From Mycolicibacterium porcinum (GTDB lineage: Bacteria > Actinomycetota > Actinomycetes > Mycobacteriales > Mycobacteriaceae), in assembly GCA_002086835.1 (NCBI GenBank), contig MVIG01000001.1, positions 682,001-746,000 of the forward strand: 64,000 nt of DNA, in the 5' to 3' direction. Made by a program: the position numbers and the translations under genes. Of this stretch, positions 27,823 through 38,019 are shown piece after piece. Position 1 is the stretch's first letter, and each line of letters starts with the position of its first letter. A model generated the notes under the pieces. That model was given only the letters and a program-made list of their open reading frames with translations. It ran no database searches and was not told the DNA's origin.

Positions 27823-28524
27823 ATGGCTTCGGTGTTACGGTCCGCGACGGCCACCGATCAGGGGCCGGTGCGGGAGAGCAACCAGGATTCCCTGCTCGCC
27901 GACGGCATCCTGTACGCGATTGCCGACGGTTTCGGACCCGGCGGTGAGCACGCCAGCCGGATCGCGGTCGAGGTGCTGGCCGCGGGATTCGCCGCGGCGC
28001 CCGACCGTGACGGGCTGGTCGGTGCCGTCCAGCGAGCCAACGAGCAGGTGTTCGCACACGTCAGTGCCTCGGGGACCAGTTCAGGTGCCACGCTGACCGT
28101 GGTGGCGATGTTCGGCGACGAGCAGGGTGGGCCGATGGCCATCAACATCGGGGATTCGCCGCTGAACCGGATCCGGGACGGCGTGATGTGTCAGCTCACC
28201 GATGATCACAGCGTCTCGGGGGAACTGGTGCGGGCCGGTGAGATCACCCGGGAGGAAGCCCGCTTCCACCCGCACCGCCACCTGTTGACCAGGGCGCTGG
28301 GAATCGGACCCGTCATCCGTCCGGATCTGTTCGATCTCGACTGCAGGCCGGGCGACCGATTGGTGATCAGCAGTGACGGGTTGTTCGCCGGTGCCGAGGA
28401 CGCCGAGATCGTCGTCGCCGCGGCGGATGACGAACCCGAGGTCGCGGCGCAGCGGCTGGTTCAGGTGGCCAACGATGCCGGCGGCAGCGACAACACCACG
28501 GTGATCGTGATCGACATCGGCTGA
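27823..28524 (+). CDS. PPM-family Ser/Thr protein phosphatase
   Basis: This 233-residue PP2C-type phosphatase has the metal-site motifs in order: TDQGPVRESNQDS, IADGFGPGGEHAS, GDSPLNRIRDG, LTDDHS, SSDGLF and GGSDNTTVIVID. The usual N-E-D of the first motif reads N-Q-D here. No membrane segment is present, unlike PstP. AGAGGA precedes the ATG. The MerR remnant just upstream suggests an ancestral regulator-phosphatase pair or fusion. The partner kinase and substrate are unknown. Confidence 0.85.
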   Translation: MASVLRSATATDQGPVRESNQDSLLADGILYAIADGFGPGGEHASRIAVEVLAAGFAAAPDRDGLVGAVQRANEQVFAHVSASGTSSGATLTVVAMFGDEQGGPMAINIGDSPLNRIRDGVMCQLTDDHSVSGELVRAGEITREEARFHPHRHLLTRALGIGPVIRPDLFDLDCRPGDRLVISSDGLFAGAEDAEIVVAAADDEPEVAAQRLVQVANDAGGSDNTTVIVIDIG

Positions 28525-28531
28525 CGCCGGA

Positions 28532-29758
28532 TCATGCCGCGCCCAGTGCCACCAGTTCGGTTCCGCGCTGCTCGAGCACGGTGTCTCCGGCAGCCACCGG
28601 CACCACCGGTGACACGCTGGGTGTGCGGGGCAGCGCGATGTGGCGCTGTCCGGTGCCGGTCTGCGGGTCGAAGAGGTCGTAACCGTCGGTGACCGGAACC
28701 AGGAGCTGGCCGGCCATCACGGTGCCGGGGCCCACCGGGAACTGGGGACCGGCGGGGGTCACCGTGAACTTGTACTGAAGGCCTGCGGTCCCGGTGGTGC
28801 TGAAGATCAGCACCGAGTCCCCGGTCCACCAGCTGATCACGTCGCCGGAGCGGGTGGTGGTCGCCTGCGGCGCGGCCGGTTTGGGCAGCGGCAGGCTGGC
28901 GAGGGTCTTTCCGGTCTCGTCGATGATGTTCACCATCGGCCTCGGGGTGGGCAGGTAGACCGCCGTCGTGGTGCCCGACACGGCGACCACCTGGGCCCCG
29001 GACTCGTCGGTGACGTCCTGCAGTTCGACGTAACGCACGTCGGGGGTGTCCTCTTCGTCGGCCGGGCGCAGCAGCGTCAGCCGGATGAACTTGCTCTTCG
29101 GGCAGGACTCCAGCACCGACACCGCCGAGGAACTCGCCGCGGCCGACAGCTTGCGGCACACCGGCTGGGCCGGTACGTCCGGCTTGATGCGGGCGTCCAG
29201 GGCGCCGTAGGACAGCATGCGAACCATGTCCGAGCGCCACAGCTCCAGGCGACTGTCCCCGGCGGAGAGCACCGTGGAGCCGTCGGAGGACAGCCGGACC
29301 TCGGGGTCGGCGTACGCGGTACGGGCCGGCCCGCGTCTGCCGGTCTTGCCGTCGACGGTGCTGACCTGTCCGCAGCCGCGGGCGTCCGGATACACGCCGA
29401 CCGCGTACTGGTACACCGCGGTCACTCCGCACAGCTCGAGGTCGCGTGCGTAGCTCCACAACACCGCGCCGGTGACCGGGTCCCGGCCCTCGACAGTGGA
29501 GCCGTCGCCGGTCACCACCGACCCGCCGGCGAGCACGGGTTCGGTGGTCTTCGGGCTTTGTGTGGTCCACAGCTGCTGCAGACCGGCCGGTACCTCGCGT
29601 GCCGGCGTCAGGTAGGGGACAGGTGCGGCGGCAGGCCTGCTGTTGGTGGCCCGGGCATCACTGGTCCACCAGATCAGGCCGGCCGCCAGCGCGACGATCA
29701 CGACGATGGCCGCCGCGGCAACCATGTCGCCGCGGGTGCGGCGTTCGGGTTTGACCAT
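28532..29758 (-). CDS. Membrane-anchored beta-propeller protein (Rv3212-like)
   Basis: This 408-residue protein has one N-terminal transmembrane helix (about 12-31, after a basic RRTRG stretch) and an extracytoplasmic domain with PQQ-like propeller repeats such as VEGRDPVTGAVLWSYARD and DLFDPQTGTGQ. Paired cysteines in the outer part suggest disulfides. Position next to rhlE matches M. tuberculosis. No catalytic motif is seen, and a scaffold or sensor role is possible. Confidence 0.8.
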   Translation of the reverse strand: MVKPERRTRGDMVAAAAIVVIVALAAGLIWWTSDARATNSRPAAAPVPYLTPAREVPAGLQQLWTTQSPKTTEPVLAGGSVVTGDGSTVEGRDPVTGAVLWSYARDLELCGVTAVYQYAVGVYPDARGCGQVSTVDGKTGRRGPARTAYADPEVRLSSDGSTVLSAGDSRLELWRSDMVRMLSYGALDARIKPDVPAQPVCRKLSAAASSSAVSVLESCPKSKFIRLTLLRPADEEDTPDVRYVELQDVTDESGAQVVAVSGTTTAVYLPTPRPMVNIIDETGKTLASLPLPKPAAPQATTTRSGDVISWWTGDSVLIFSTTGTAGLQYKFTVTPAGPQFPVGPGTVMAGQLLVPVTDGYDLFDPQTGTGQRHIALPRTPSVSPVVPVAAGDTVLEQRGTELVALGAA

Positions 29759-29785
29759 GGACCGGTGTCGTCAGGTCTTCCGGCG

Positions 29786-31285
29786 TCAGCCGGCCGCGGC
29801 GGTCTCGGTCTTGCGGGGACGGCGCCGGCGGCGGCGACGTGCGGCGGTCGACGCATCGCCCGCGGTGTCTTCCGACTCGGTCGCCGGTGCGGCATCGCCG
29901 TTGTCCTGCGCGGCAGGAGCGGAGCCCTCGGGATGTCCGTTGGACGACTGGCCGCCGCGGGTGCGCCGCCGGGTGCGGGTCCTGGTCTTGGCCGGCCGAT
30001 CCGCGTCCGCCGAGGAGATGCGCTTCTCGTCGGGGCTGCGCTTGGCCGCGGCCTTGCGGGGTTCGCCGATCTGGCCGGTGACATCGGCCGGGATACCCAA
30101 CTCTTCGTAGATGTGCGGTGAGCTGGAGTAGGTCTCGGCGGGATCGGGGCAGCCCAACTCCAGCGCCTTGTCGATGGTCTCCCAACGGGTCAGCTCGTCC
30201 CAGTCGACCAGGGTGATCGCGACGCCGGTCTTGCCGGCGCGGCCGGTACGGCCGATGCGGTGCACGTAGGCCTGTTCGTCCTCGGGGCACTGGTAGTTGA
30301 TGACGTGCGTGACGTCGTCGATGTCGATGCCGCGGGCCGCGACGTCGGTGGCGACCAGCACGTCGATCGCTCCGGTGCGGAAGGACTTCAGGGCCTTCTC
30401 GCGGGCGGCCTGGCCCAGGTCGCCGTGCACGGCGCCGACCTTGAACCCGCGCTCGGCCAGTTCGTCGGACACCTTCTGCGCGGTGCGCTTGGTGCGCGTG
30501 AAGATCATCGTGGCGCCGCGGCCTTCGGCCTGCAGGATCCGGCTGACCAGTTCCGACTTGTCCAGGGCGTGGGCCCGGTAGACGAACTGCTCGGTGGTGT
30601 CGTGGGTGGCCGCCGAGTGCGGGGCCTCGGCCCGGATGTGGGTCGGCTGGTTCATGAACGTGCGGGCCAGCGTGATGATCGGGTCCGGCATGGTCGCCGA
30701 GAACAGCATCGACTGCCGGTCGTCGGGGGTCAGCCGCAGGATGCGCTCGATATCGGGCAGGAAGCCCAGGTCCAGCATCTCGTCGGCCTCGTCGAGCACC
30801 AGCACGGACAGCCCGCCCAGCTGCAGGTGTCCCTGCTGGGCCAGGTCGAGCAGCCGGCCCGGGGTGCCGACGACGACGTCGACGCCCTTGCGCAGCGCCT
30901 CGATCTGCGGCTCGTACGGACGGCCGCCGTAGATCGAGGTGACGGAGAACTTGCGGTCGCCGGTGGTCAGGTACTTGGCGGCTCCGGCGAGGTCGTCGTA
31001 CACCTGCAGACACAGTTCGCGGGTGGGCACCACGATCAGGGCCCGGGGAGTGCCGTTGAGCGGGCGGGTTTCGTCAGAGGAGACGCGGTGCAGCAGCGGG
31101 ATACCGAACGCATAGGTCTTGCCCATACCGGTGCGGGCCTGACCGATCAGATCGTCGCCGGCCAGCGCCAGCGGGAGGGTCAGCTCTTGGATGGCAAAGG
31201 GATGTTGGATGCCGTTCTCGCTGAGTGCGCGGACAATTTCGTCGCGGACGCCGAGCTCGGCAAACGTTTTATTTACGTGGGTCAT
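29786..31285 (-). CDS. rhlE: DEAD-box RNA helicase RhlE
   Basis: This 499-residue DEAD-box helicase has a Q motif ([14 protein letters not shown]), motif I ARTGMGKT, motif [11 protein letters not shown], motif III SAT and motif [12 protein letters not shown], all present. A basic, R/K-rich tail of about 90 residues probably binds RNA. I chose the ATG at 31285 ([13 protein letters not shown]). An earlier in-frame ATG at 31321 is possible, and neither has a good ribosome site. It likely works in RNA degradation or ribosome assembly, including in the cold. Confidence 0.93.
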   Translation of the reverse strand: MTHVNKTFAELGVRDEIVRALSENGIQHPFAIQELTLPLALAGDDLIGQARTGMGKTYAFGIPLLHRVSSDETRPLNGTPRALIVVPTRELCLQVYDDLAGAAKYLTTGDRKFSVTSIYGGRPYEPQIEALRKGVDVVVGTPGRLLDLAQQGHLQLGGLSVLVLDEADEMLDLGFLPDIERILRLTPDDRQSMLFSATMPDPIITLARTFMNQPTHIRAEAPHSAATHDTTEQFVYRAHALDKSELVSRILQAEGRGATMIFTRTKRTAQKVSDELAERGFKVGAVHGDLGQAAREKALKSFRTGAIDVLVATDVAARGIDIDDVTHVINYQCPEDEQAYVHRIGRTGRAGKTGVAITLVDWDELTRWETIDKALELGCPDPAETYSSSPHIYEELGIPADVTGQIGEPRKAAAKRSPDEKRISSADADRPAKTRTRTRRRTRGGQSSNGHPEGSAPAAQDNGDAAPATESEDTAGDASTAARRRRRRRPRKTETAAAG

Positions 31286-31580
31286 GGTGGGTGGAGGTGG
31301 CCTTTCACTGTCAAACCTCATGGGCATCCAGCGCACACGGAGTTCGACGGTGAAACGGTCGGGTTCGCCCGGACAAAGGTTCGTATCCTCGGCGCTGCCG
31401 ATCCGTTGGGCCCAGCTCCACAGGGCGGGCCAACTGCGTGCACGCACATTTCCTGGTAGCGGTTCGGGCGCCGAAATTGTCGGCTCGAAGCCGTTACCAC
31501 ATGCCATTGTAGCTGGTCGCGGGATCTGGGCCGATTTGCCAGCCGATCATGGCCTGCCGGCGGCGTCTAGAGTTGGCCTC
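31286..31580. other. Divergent intergenic region rhlE / ferritin-like gene
   Basis: This gap of 295 bases holds both promoters. A TAGAGT box about 12 bases before the ferritin-like ATG may be its -10. I see no clear palindrome, hairpin or additional gene. Confidence 0.4.
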
Positions 31581-32279
31581 ATGAATTCGCCTCAGCCTGC
31601 CGCGGAACAGATCGCCAAACCGGTCGATTCGGGCGTGTCGGCGGATCATCCGGGCGTCAACGAGTTGTTCGCGGTGCTGGCCTACGGCGAGGTCGCCGCG
31701 TTCTACCGGCTGACCGAAGAAGCGCGCATGGCGCCCAACCTGCGGGGCCGGATCAACATGGCGAGCATGGCCGCCGCGGAGATGGCCCACTACGAGCTCT
31801 TGCGGGATGCGTTGGAGCACAGGGGAGTTGACGTCGTCCCGGCGATGACGAAGTACGCGTCCGCCCTGGAGAACTATCACCGGATGACCACTCCGAGCAC
31901 GTGGCTGGAGGCGTTGGTCAAGACCTACATCGGCGATGCGCTCGCCGCGGATTTCTACCTGGAGATCGCCGACGCCCTGCCCGAAGCGGTGGCGACGGTG
32001 GTGCGTGCGGTGCTGTCCGAAACCGGGCATTCACAGTTCGTGGTCGCCGAGGTGCGGGCGGCGGTGACGGCCAGCGATCGCCAGCGCCACCGGTTGGCGC
32101 TGTGGGCGCGTCGTCTGCTCGGAGAGGCCGTCACCCAGGCGCAGTTCGTGCTGGCCGATCACGACGAACTCGTCGACCTGGTGATGTCCAGCGGTGAGGG
32201 TCTGACCCAGCTGGCCGAGTTCTTCGGCCGGCTGCAGAACACCCACCAGTCCCGGATGCAGGAACTGGGCCTGGCGTAA
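31581..32279 (+). CDS. Ferritin-like fold protein
   Basis: This 232-residue all-helical protein has a ferritin-like di-iron arrangement: E and ExxH in AYGEVAAFYRL and ASMAAAEMAHYELL, then E and ExxH in the second pair (SETGHSQFVV). It resembles MiaE-type tRNA hydroxylases and is found next to rhlE in mycobacteria (Rv3210c-like). The reaction is not known. It starts at ATG 31581 and is divergent from rhlE. Confidence 0.8.
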   Translation: MNSPQPAAEQIAKPVDSGVSADHPGVNELFAVLAYGEVAAFYRLTEEARMAPNLRGRINMASMAAAEMAHYELLRDALEHRGVDVVPAMTKYASALENYHRMTTPSTWLEALVKTYIGDALAADFYLEIADALPEAVATVVRAVLSETGHSQFVVAEVRAAVTASDRQRHRLALWARRLLGEAVTQAQFVLADHDELVDLVMSSGEGLTQLAEFFGRLQNTHQSRMQELGLA

Positions 32280-32317
32280 TACTCGCCAGACCCAGTTGCC
32301 GTCGATCGATTCGGTGG

Positions 32318-33121
32318 CTACTGCGTGCAGGTGGTGATCATCGTGTTGTTGGCCTGCGCGACCAGCACGGCACCCGCTGCGTCGGTGATGGAGCAGTTGA
32401 GTTGGCCTGCGACGCTGGTCGCGGTCACGGACTTCAGCGTCACGCCCGGGTTGAGCACCACGGTCTTGGTCCACGGCAGCGCGACGTTGATGTCGGTCTG
32501 CAGGGCGCCCTGCGCGTCGGTGTAGACGATGGTCACCAGGTCGATGAGCTGCCGGGTGCCGGTCACGGTGTAGGTGACGGCGTTCGGGGTCGCGACCCCG
32601 GCGGGCGGTTCCGCCGCGGCGGGCGGTGCGGGCGCGGGTGTCGCGGTGGCGCTGGGCGTCGGCGTCAGCGTGGTGACGGTTTCGGGTGACAGAGGAGCGG
32701 TCGGCGCTGCCCGTGGCGGGACCGGCTTCGAGGTGGCGTCCTGCGCGGGCTGGGTGGTCTGGGTCGGCTGCGCCGACGGGGAGGTCAGGGTGGCCGACAC
32801 CGAGCCACTGTCTCCGCCGCCGAGGATCACCACGGTGCAGATGACCGCGATCAGCAAGATCGCGCCTGCCACGCCGGCCACCCAGATCCAGCGCCGGTCG
32901 ATGGGGTCCTCGTAGAACGTGACGTCGTCGTCGTAGTCCGCGTCGTAGTCGTCGTAATCGGCGTCGTAGTCCGGCTGGGCGTCGGTGGGGTAACTGCTGT
33001 GGCCCGCCGCGTAGTCGGTCCGGTAGTCGGGGGTGTAGCCGGAGTACCCGCTCGGCTCATACGGGCGGTCCCCGAAGCGCTCGGTCGGGGTGGTGTCGTA
33101 CGGCGAATAATGCCTGGTCAT
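32318..33121 (-). CDS. Membrane protein with Tyr/Asp-rich head and MmpS-like outer domain
   Basis: This 267-residue protein has a cytoplasmic N-terminus (1-75) very rich in Y, D, S and P, with DYDADYDDYDADYDDD. A single transmembrane helix follows (about 78-98), then a T/P-rich linker and a C-terminal beta domain resembling MmpS (VTYTVTGT, DINVALPWTKTV, CSITDAAGAV). MmpS proteins assist MmpL exporters, but no mmpL is near. The charged head is unusual and could bind partners. It converges on the ferritin-like gene. Confidence 0.78.
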   Translation of the reverse strand: MTRHYSPYDTTPTERFGDRPYEPSGYSGYTPDYRTDYAAGHSSYPTDAQPDYDADYDDYDADYDDDVTFYEDPIDRRWIWVAGVAGAILLIAVICTVVILGGGDSGSVSATLTSPSAQPTQTTQPAQDATSKPVPPRAAPTAPLSPETVTTLTPTPSATATPAPAPPAAAEPPAGVATPNAVTYTVTGTRQLIDLVTIVYTDAQGALQTDINVALPWTKTVVLNPGVTLKSVTATSVAGQLNCSITDAAGAVLVAQANNTMITTCTQ

Positions 33122-33352
33122 GGGGCTGCCCCAGTCGTCTCGTCCAATATCGAAACTGATGCTATCGAGGCAGAAGTGACAGATGAGGTTGAGCTCAAGG
33201 CGTGTCGGTCACGGTCCGGACTCGGTTCGGTCTCTGCGTTTCGCGCACGGCGTAGGCAACTCCGCACCCGCTGGCGCCGACGGGGTCCGACGGTCTACTA
33301 GCCTGCTCAGGGAAGTCGACAAACGACGCGAGAAAAGAAAGAAGGGTCCAGC

Positions 33353-33592
33353 GTGGAGGTCAAAATCGGTGTCACGGACAGCCCGCGCGAGCTGACCTTC
33401 AACAGCGCGCAGACACCCACCGAGGTGGAGCAGCAGGTCACCGAGGCACTCGCCAAGGAATCGGGTGTGCTGGCGCTGACCGATGAGAAGGGACGGCGAT
33501 TCCTGGTGCAGAACAGCCGGATCGCCTACGTAGAGATCGGCGCCGCCGATGTGCGCCGGGTGGGCTTCGGCGTGGGCGCCGAAACCGCCTGA
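33353..33592 (+). CDS. DUF3107 protein (TB9.4-like)
   Basis: This 79-residue conserved actinobacterial protein begins MEVKIGVTDSPRELTF at the GTG at 33353, with GAAGGG upstream. It is very similar to M. tuberculosis TB9.4. Its function is unknown. It converges on the TetR gene with a 3-base gap, as in M. tuberculosis. Confidence 0.88.
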   Translation: MEVKIGVTDSPRELTFNSAQTPTEVEQQVTEALAKESGVLALTDEKGRRFLVQNSRIAYVEIGAADVRRVGFGVGAETA

Positions 33593-33595
33593 GAT

Positions 33596-34336
<741 letters not shown>

Positions 34337-34453
34337 TCAGATCTGTCGCGCGGTCGTTGCGAAACGGGCGCGGGTTTCGAAATGACACCAGCGTGGTCAC
34401 GGCATAGCTGCGCCGAGAACCGATCCACAGGAGTCTGTGCCATTCTGGTTCCC

Positions 34454-35491
34454 GTGACCTACGACCCGGGACGTCGCGGGGGTGGCCGTGTCCCGGCGCT
34501 GCGCAACGAGTGGCGGGAGCCGCTACGCGCTCAGCGAGATCCGATCGCCGTCGATTCAGGACGAGCCAGATCGAACAGGGACGACCACCAGCAGTGGCGT
34601 AAACAGACGTGGATCGGCCGATTCGTATCCACATACGGCTGGCGCGCGTACGCGTTGCCGGTGCTGATCGTGCTGACCGTGGTGGTGGTCTACCAGACCA
34701 TCACCGGCACCAGCGCGCCGCACGCCGCCCAGGAAGAAGAGGGCCCGGTGCAGGGCCCGCCCACCATCGACGTGGCCAGCACCTCGATTATCGGTGCGCC
34801 GCCCAAGGGCCTGACCCAGTTCGACGCGAACCTGCCGACCGGGATCCTGCCGGCAGGCGGTCAGTTCACCGAGGCCGGGGCGCGGACCTGGCGGATCGTG
34901 CCGGGCACCACCCCCAAGATCGGTGAGGGCACCACGAAATCCTTCACCTACTCCGTCGAGGTCGAGGACGGCGTGGACACCACCGCGTTCGGCGGTGACG
35001 AAGGGTTCGCCCACATGGTCAGTGAGACCCTGGCCAACCCGAAGAGCTGGACGCACAACGGGTTGTTCGCCTTCACTCGAGTGGACGCCGGCAGCGGCGT
35101 CGAACCCGACTTCCGGGTGTCGTTGACCTCGCCGATGACGGTGCGCGAGGGCTGCGGGTACGACATCGAGCTGGAGTCCTCCTGCTACAACCCGTCCTAC
35201 GACGGCAATCAACCCCGGGTGTTCGTCAACGAGGCCCGGTGGGTTCGCGGCGCGGTGCCGTTCCAGGGGGACATCGGCTCCTACCGGCAGTACCTGATCA
35301 ACCATGAGGTTGGTCACGCCATCGGCTACCAGCGGCACGAGGCCTGCGAGGCCAACGGCAAGCTGGCCCCGATCATGATGCAGCAGACGTTCTCCACCTC
35401 GAACGACGACGCCGCCAAGTTCGACCCGGGAACCGTCAAGGCTGATGGCCTGACCTGCCGGTTCAATCCCTGGCCTTACCCGATCGCCTGA
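34454..35491 (+). CDS. DUF3152 membrane-anchored protein with metzincin-type zinc motif
   Basis: This 345-residue protein has one transmembrane helix (about 70-90), an acidic linker and an outer domain with HEVGHAIGYQRH, which fits HExxHxxGxxxH exactly. A methionine turn candidate, PIMMQQTF, lies about 30 residues later. Two cysteine pairs (EGCGYDIELESSC and EAC/LTC) suggest disulfides. The family carries a domain-of-unknown-function name, and zinc peptidase activity is inferred from the motif. The start is uncertain: GTG at 34454 or a later codon. Confidence 0.82.
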   Translation: MTYDPGRRGGGRVPALRNEWREPLRAQRDPIAVDSGRARSNRDDHQQWRKQTWIGRFVSTYGWRAYALPVLIVLTVVVVYQTITGTSAPHAAQEEEGPVQGPPTIDVASTSIIGAPPKGLTQFDANLPTGILPAGGQFTEAGARTWRIVPGTTPKIGEGTTKSFTYSVEVEDGVDTTAFGGDEGFAHMVSETLANPKSWTHNGLFAFTRVDAGSGVEPDFRVSLTSPMTVREGCGYDIELESSCYNPSYDGNQPRVFVNEARWVRGAVPFQGDIGSYRQYLINHEVGHAIGYQRHEACEANGKLAPIMMQQTFSTSNDDAAKFDPGTVKADGLTCRFNPWPYPIA

Positions 35492-35616
35492 TCCCGCGAC
35501 TGTGTCCGGATTCCGTCGCGGTGGCCGGGGCGCGGGAAGCATGAGCAGCGGATTACCGTTGTGGGTACGAGGAGCTGGGACGATGAACCGACCCAACAGA
35601 TCTGAGGAGACATACG

Positions 35617-36807
35617 GTGTCCGCGAATTTGGACGTGTCGTTACCGCCGTTGGTTGAGCCGGCCGCCGAGCTGACGCGCGAAGAGGTGACGCGCTACAGC
35701 CGCCACCTGATCATTCCGGACGTCGGCGTGATCGGGCAGAAGCGGCTGAAGAACGCCAAGGTGCTGGTCATCGGGGCCGGCGGGCTCGGTTCGCCGACCT
35801 TGCTCTATCTGGCCGCGGCCGGCGTGGGCACCATCGGCATCGTCGAGTTCGACGTGGTCGACGAGTCCAACCTGCAGCGGCAGATCATCCACGGCCAGTC
35901 CGACATCGGGAAGTCCAAGGCGCAGAGCGCCAAGGAATCGGTGCAGGAGATCAATCCGCTGGTGACGGTGAACCTGCACGAGTTCCGGCTGGAACCCGAC
36001 AATGCCGTGGAGCTGTTCAGCCAGTACGACCTGATCCTGGACGGCACCGACAACTTTGCCACCCGCTACCTGGTCAACGACGCCGCGGTGCTGGCAGGCA
36101 AGCCCTACGTGTGGGGCTCGATCTACCGGTTCGAAGGCCAGGTGTCGGTGTTCTGGGAAGACGCCCCCGACGGCCTGGGCCTCAACTACCGCGACCTGTA
36201 CCCCGAGCCGCCGCCACCGGGCATGGTGCCGTCCTGCGCCGAAGGCGGGGTGCTGGGCATTCTGTGCGCCTCCATCGCTTCGGTCATGGGCACCGAGGCC
36301 ATCAAGCTCATCACCGGCATCGGCGAACCGCTGCTGGGCCGGCTCATGGTGTACGACGCGCTTGAGATGTCGTACCGCACCATCCGGATCCGCAAGGATC
36401 CCGCGACTCCGAAGATCACCGAGCTGATCGACTACGAGGCGTTCTGTGGCGTCGTTTCCGACGAAGCAGCAGCCGCCGCGGCCGATTCCACGATCACTCC
36501 GCTGGAGCTCAAGGAACTCATCGACTCCGGGAAACCGTTGGCGTTGATCGATGTCCGCGAACCGGTCGAGTGGGACATCAATCACATCGAGGGCGCCGAG
36601 CTCATCCCGAAGCCGACGTTCGAGTCGGGTGACGCGCTGGCCAAGCTCGCGGTGGACCGCACACCGGTGCTGTACTGCAAGACCGGGATCCGTTCGGCCG
36701 AGGTGCTCGCCATCGTGAAGAAGGCCGGTTTTTCCGACGCGATGCATCTGCAGGGCGGAATTGTGGCCTGGGCCAAGCAACTCGAGCCCGACATGGTGAT
36801 GTACTGA
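35617..36807 (+). CDS. moeZ: Adenylyltransferase/sulfurtransferase MoeZ
   Basis: This 396-residue E1-like enzyme is fused to a rhodanese. The ATP site is VIGAGGLGSPTL (about 50-61), followed by DGTDNFATR. The rhodanese domain covers about 290-396, with active cysteine in LYCKTGIRS. It activates and sulfurylates ubiquitin-like carriers for molybdopterin, thiamine and CysO-dependent cysteine synthesis. It starts with GTG at 35617 and has a GAGGAG site. The zinc CxxC pairs of MoeB are absent, as in MoeZ. Confidence 0.93.
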   Translation: MSANLDVSLPPLVEPAAELTREEVTRYSRHLIIPDVGVIGQKRLKNAKVLVIGAGGLGSPTLLYLAAAGVGTIGIVEFDVVDESNLQRQIIHGQSDIGKSKAQSAKESVQEINPLVTVNLHEFRLEPDNAVELFSQYDLILDGTDNFATRYLVNDAAVLAGKPYVWGSIYRFEGQVSVFWEDAPDGLGLNYRDLYPEPPPPGMVPSCAEGGVLGILCASIASVMGTEAIKLITGIGEPLLGRLMVYDALEMSYRTIRIRKDPATPKITELIDYEAFCGVVSDEAAAAAADSTITPLELKELIDSGKPLALIDVREPVEWDINHIEGAELIPKPTFESGDALAKLAVDRTPVLYCKTGIRSAEVLAIVKKAGFSDAMHLQGGIVAWAKQLEPDMVMY

Positions 36808-36843
36808 CAGCTGGTTTGCCAGTCAACCGCTTAGGCTGAGGCT

Positions 36844-37698
36844 GTGAGTGTGGAACGGCCGCCGGAACATGTGCTGGCGGCGTTCGGCCTGTCCGGGGTG
36901 CGCCCCGTACCGCTCGGCTCGGGCTGGGAGGGAGGCTGGCGCTGCGGCGAAGTCGTGATGTCGATGGTGCCCGAGCACGCCCGTGCGGCGTGGTCGGCCA
37001 AGGTGCGGGAGTCGCTGTTCATCGACGGCGTACGGCTGGCCCGTCCGGTCCGTTCGACGGACGGCCGCTACGTGGTCGCCGGGTGGCGCGCCGACACCTT
37101 CGTCGCAGGCACCCCTGAACCCCGCCACGACGAGGTGGTATCGGCGGCAGTGCGATTGCACGAGGCCACCGCGAAGTTGGAACGCCCACGCTTCCTCACC
37201 CAGCCGCCGGTCGCGCCGTGGGCGGATGTCGACGTGTTCATCGCCGCCGATCGGGCGGCCTGGGAGGACCGGCCGCTGCACTCGTTGCCGCCGGGCGCCA
37301 GGGTGTCGCCCGGCTCGTCGGATGGTCAACGGTCCGTGGAGCTGATCAATCAGCTGGCCGGTCTGCGCAGGCCGACCAGGAGTGCCAGTCAACTGGTGCA
37401 CGGTGACCTCTACGGCACAGTGCTTTTCGCGGGCACGGCGGCGCCGGGGATCACCGACATCACTCCGTACTGGAGGCCGGCGCCCTGGGCCGCGGGCGTG
37501 GTGGTGGTCGACGCGCTGTCCTGGGGCGATGCCGACGACGGGTTGATCGAGCGGTGGCAATCGCTACCCGAATGGCCGCAGATGTTGTTGCGGGCATTGA
37601 TGTTCCGGTTGGCCGTACACGCGCTGCATCCGCGGTCCACCGCGGCGGCGTTCCCCGGCCTGGCCCGCACGGCCTCACTGGTCCGCCTGATCCTCTGA
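36844..37698 (+). CDS. TIGR02569-family protein, phosphotransferase-like
   Basis: This 284-residue mycobacterial conserved protein has an aminoglycoside-phosphotransferase-like segment, LVHGDLYGTVLF, and a late DALSWGDAD. The N-terminal nucleotide-binding half is weak. It lies just after moeZ, as in M. tuberculosis (Rv3205c). No activity is known, and I would not assign antibiotic resistance. Confidence 0.8.
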   Translation: MSVERPPEHVLAAFGLSGVRPVPLGSGWEGGWRCGEVVMSMVPEHARAAWSAKVRESLFIDGVRLARPVRSTDGRYVVAGWRADTFVAGTPEPRHDEVVSAAVRLHEATAKLERPRFLTQPPVAPWADVDVFIAADRAAWEDRPLHSLPPGARVSPGSSDGQRSVELINQLAGLRRPTRSASQLVHGDLYGTVLFAGTAAPGITDITPYWRPAPWAAGVVVVDALSWGDADDGLIERWQSLPEWPQMLLRALMFRLAVHALHPRSTAAAFPGLARTASLVRLIL

Positions 37699-37721
37699 CC
37701 CGCTCTCGCCGGCGTCAGGGG

Positions 37722-38018
37722 TCAGAACCGGTGCCGGTACTCGGACAGGCGCACCCGCCCGTCGACAGCCAGCACCCCCTCTGCGCGCAGGCGTTCCAGC
37801 TGCCGCGTGGCCAGGTGCGGGGCCGGGCGCCCCGACGCCGTGATCACCCGGTGCCACGGCAGGTCCGAGGAGTCGGTCCGCATGATCCAGCCGACGATCC
37901 GTGGACTGGAAAGTTCTGCGGCATCGGCGATGTCGCCGTATGTGCAGACCCGCCCCGGCGGGATCGCGGCGACCAGGGCCCGCACGGCTTCCACCTGCTC
38001 CTCGGTGACGGCAGGCAT
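37722..38018 (-). CDS. Alkyltransferase-like (ATL) DNA-damage protein
   Basis: This 98-residue protein resembles the C-terminal domain of O6-alkylguanine-DNA alkyltransferase. The acceptor motif PCHR reads PWHR here (LPWHRVITASG), so it can bind alkylated DNA but cannot accept the alkyl group. The helix-turn-helix (TYGDIADAAELSSPRIVGWIM) with the arginine finger is intact. ATL proteins flag lesions for nucleotide-excision repair. It overlaps nothing; lipV ends two bases upstream. Confidence 0.9.
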   Translation of the reverse strand: MPAVTEEQVEAVRALVAAIPPGRVCTYGDIADAAELSSPRIVGWIMRTDSSDLPWHRVITASGRPAPHLATRQLERLRAEGVLAVDGRVRLSEYRHRF

Positions 38019-38019
38019 G

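Noticed and set aside
37722-38018. Active O6-methylguanine methyltransferase
   Set aside because: The acceptor cysteine is replaced by tryptophan (PWHR), so the protein is an ATL-type lesion binder.
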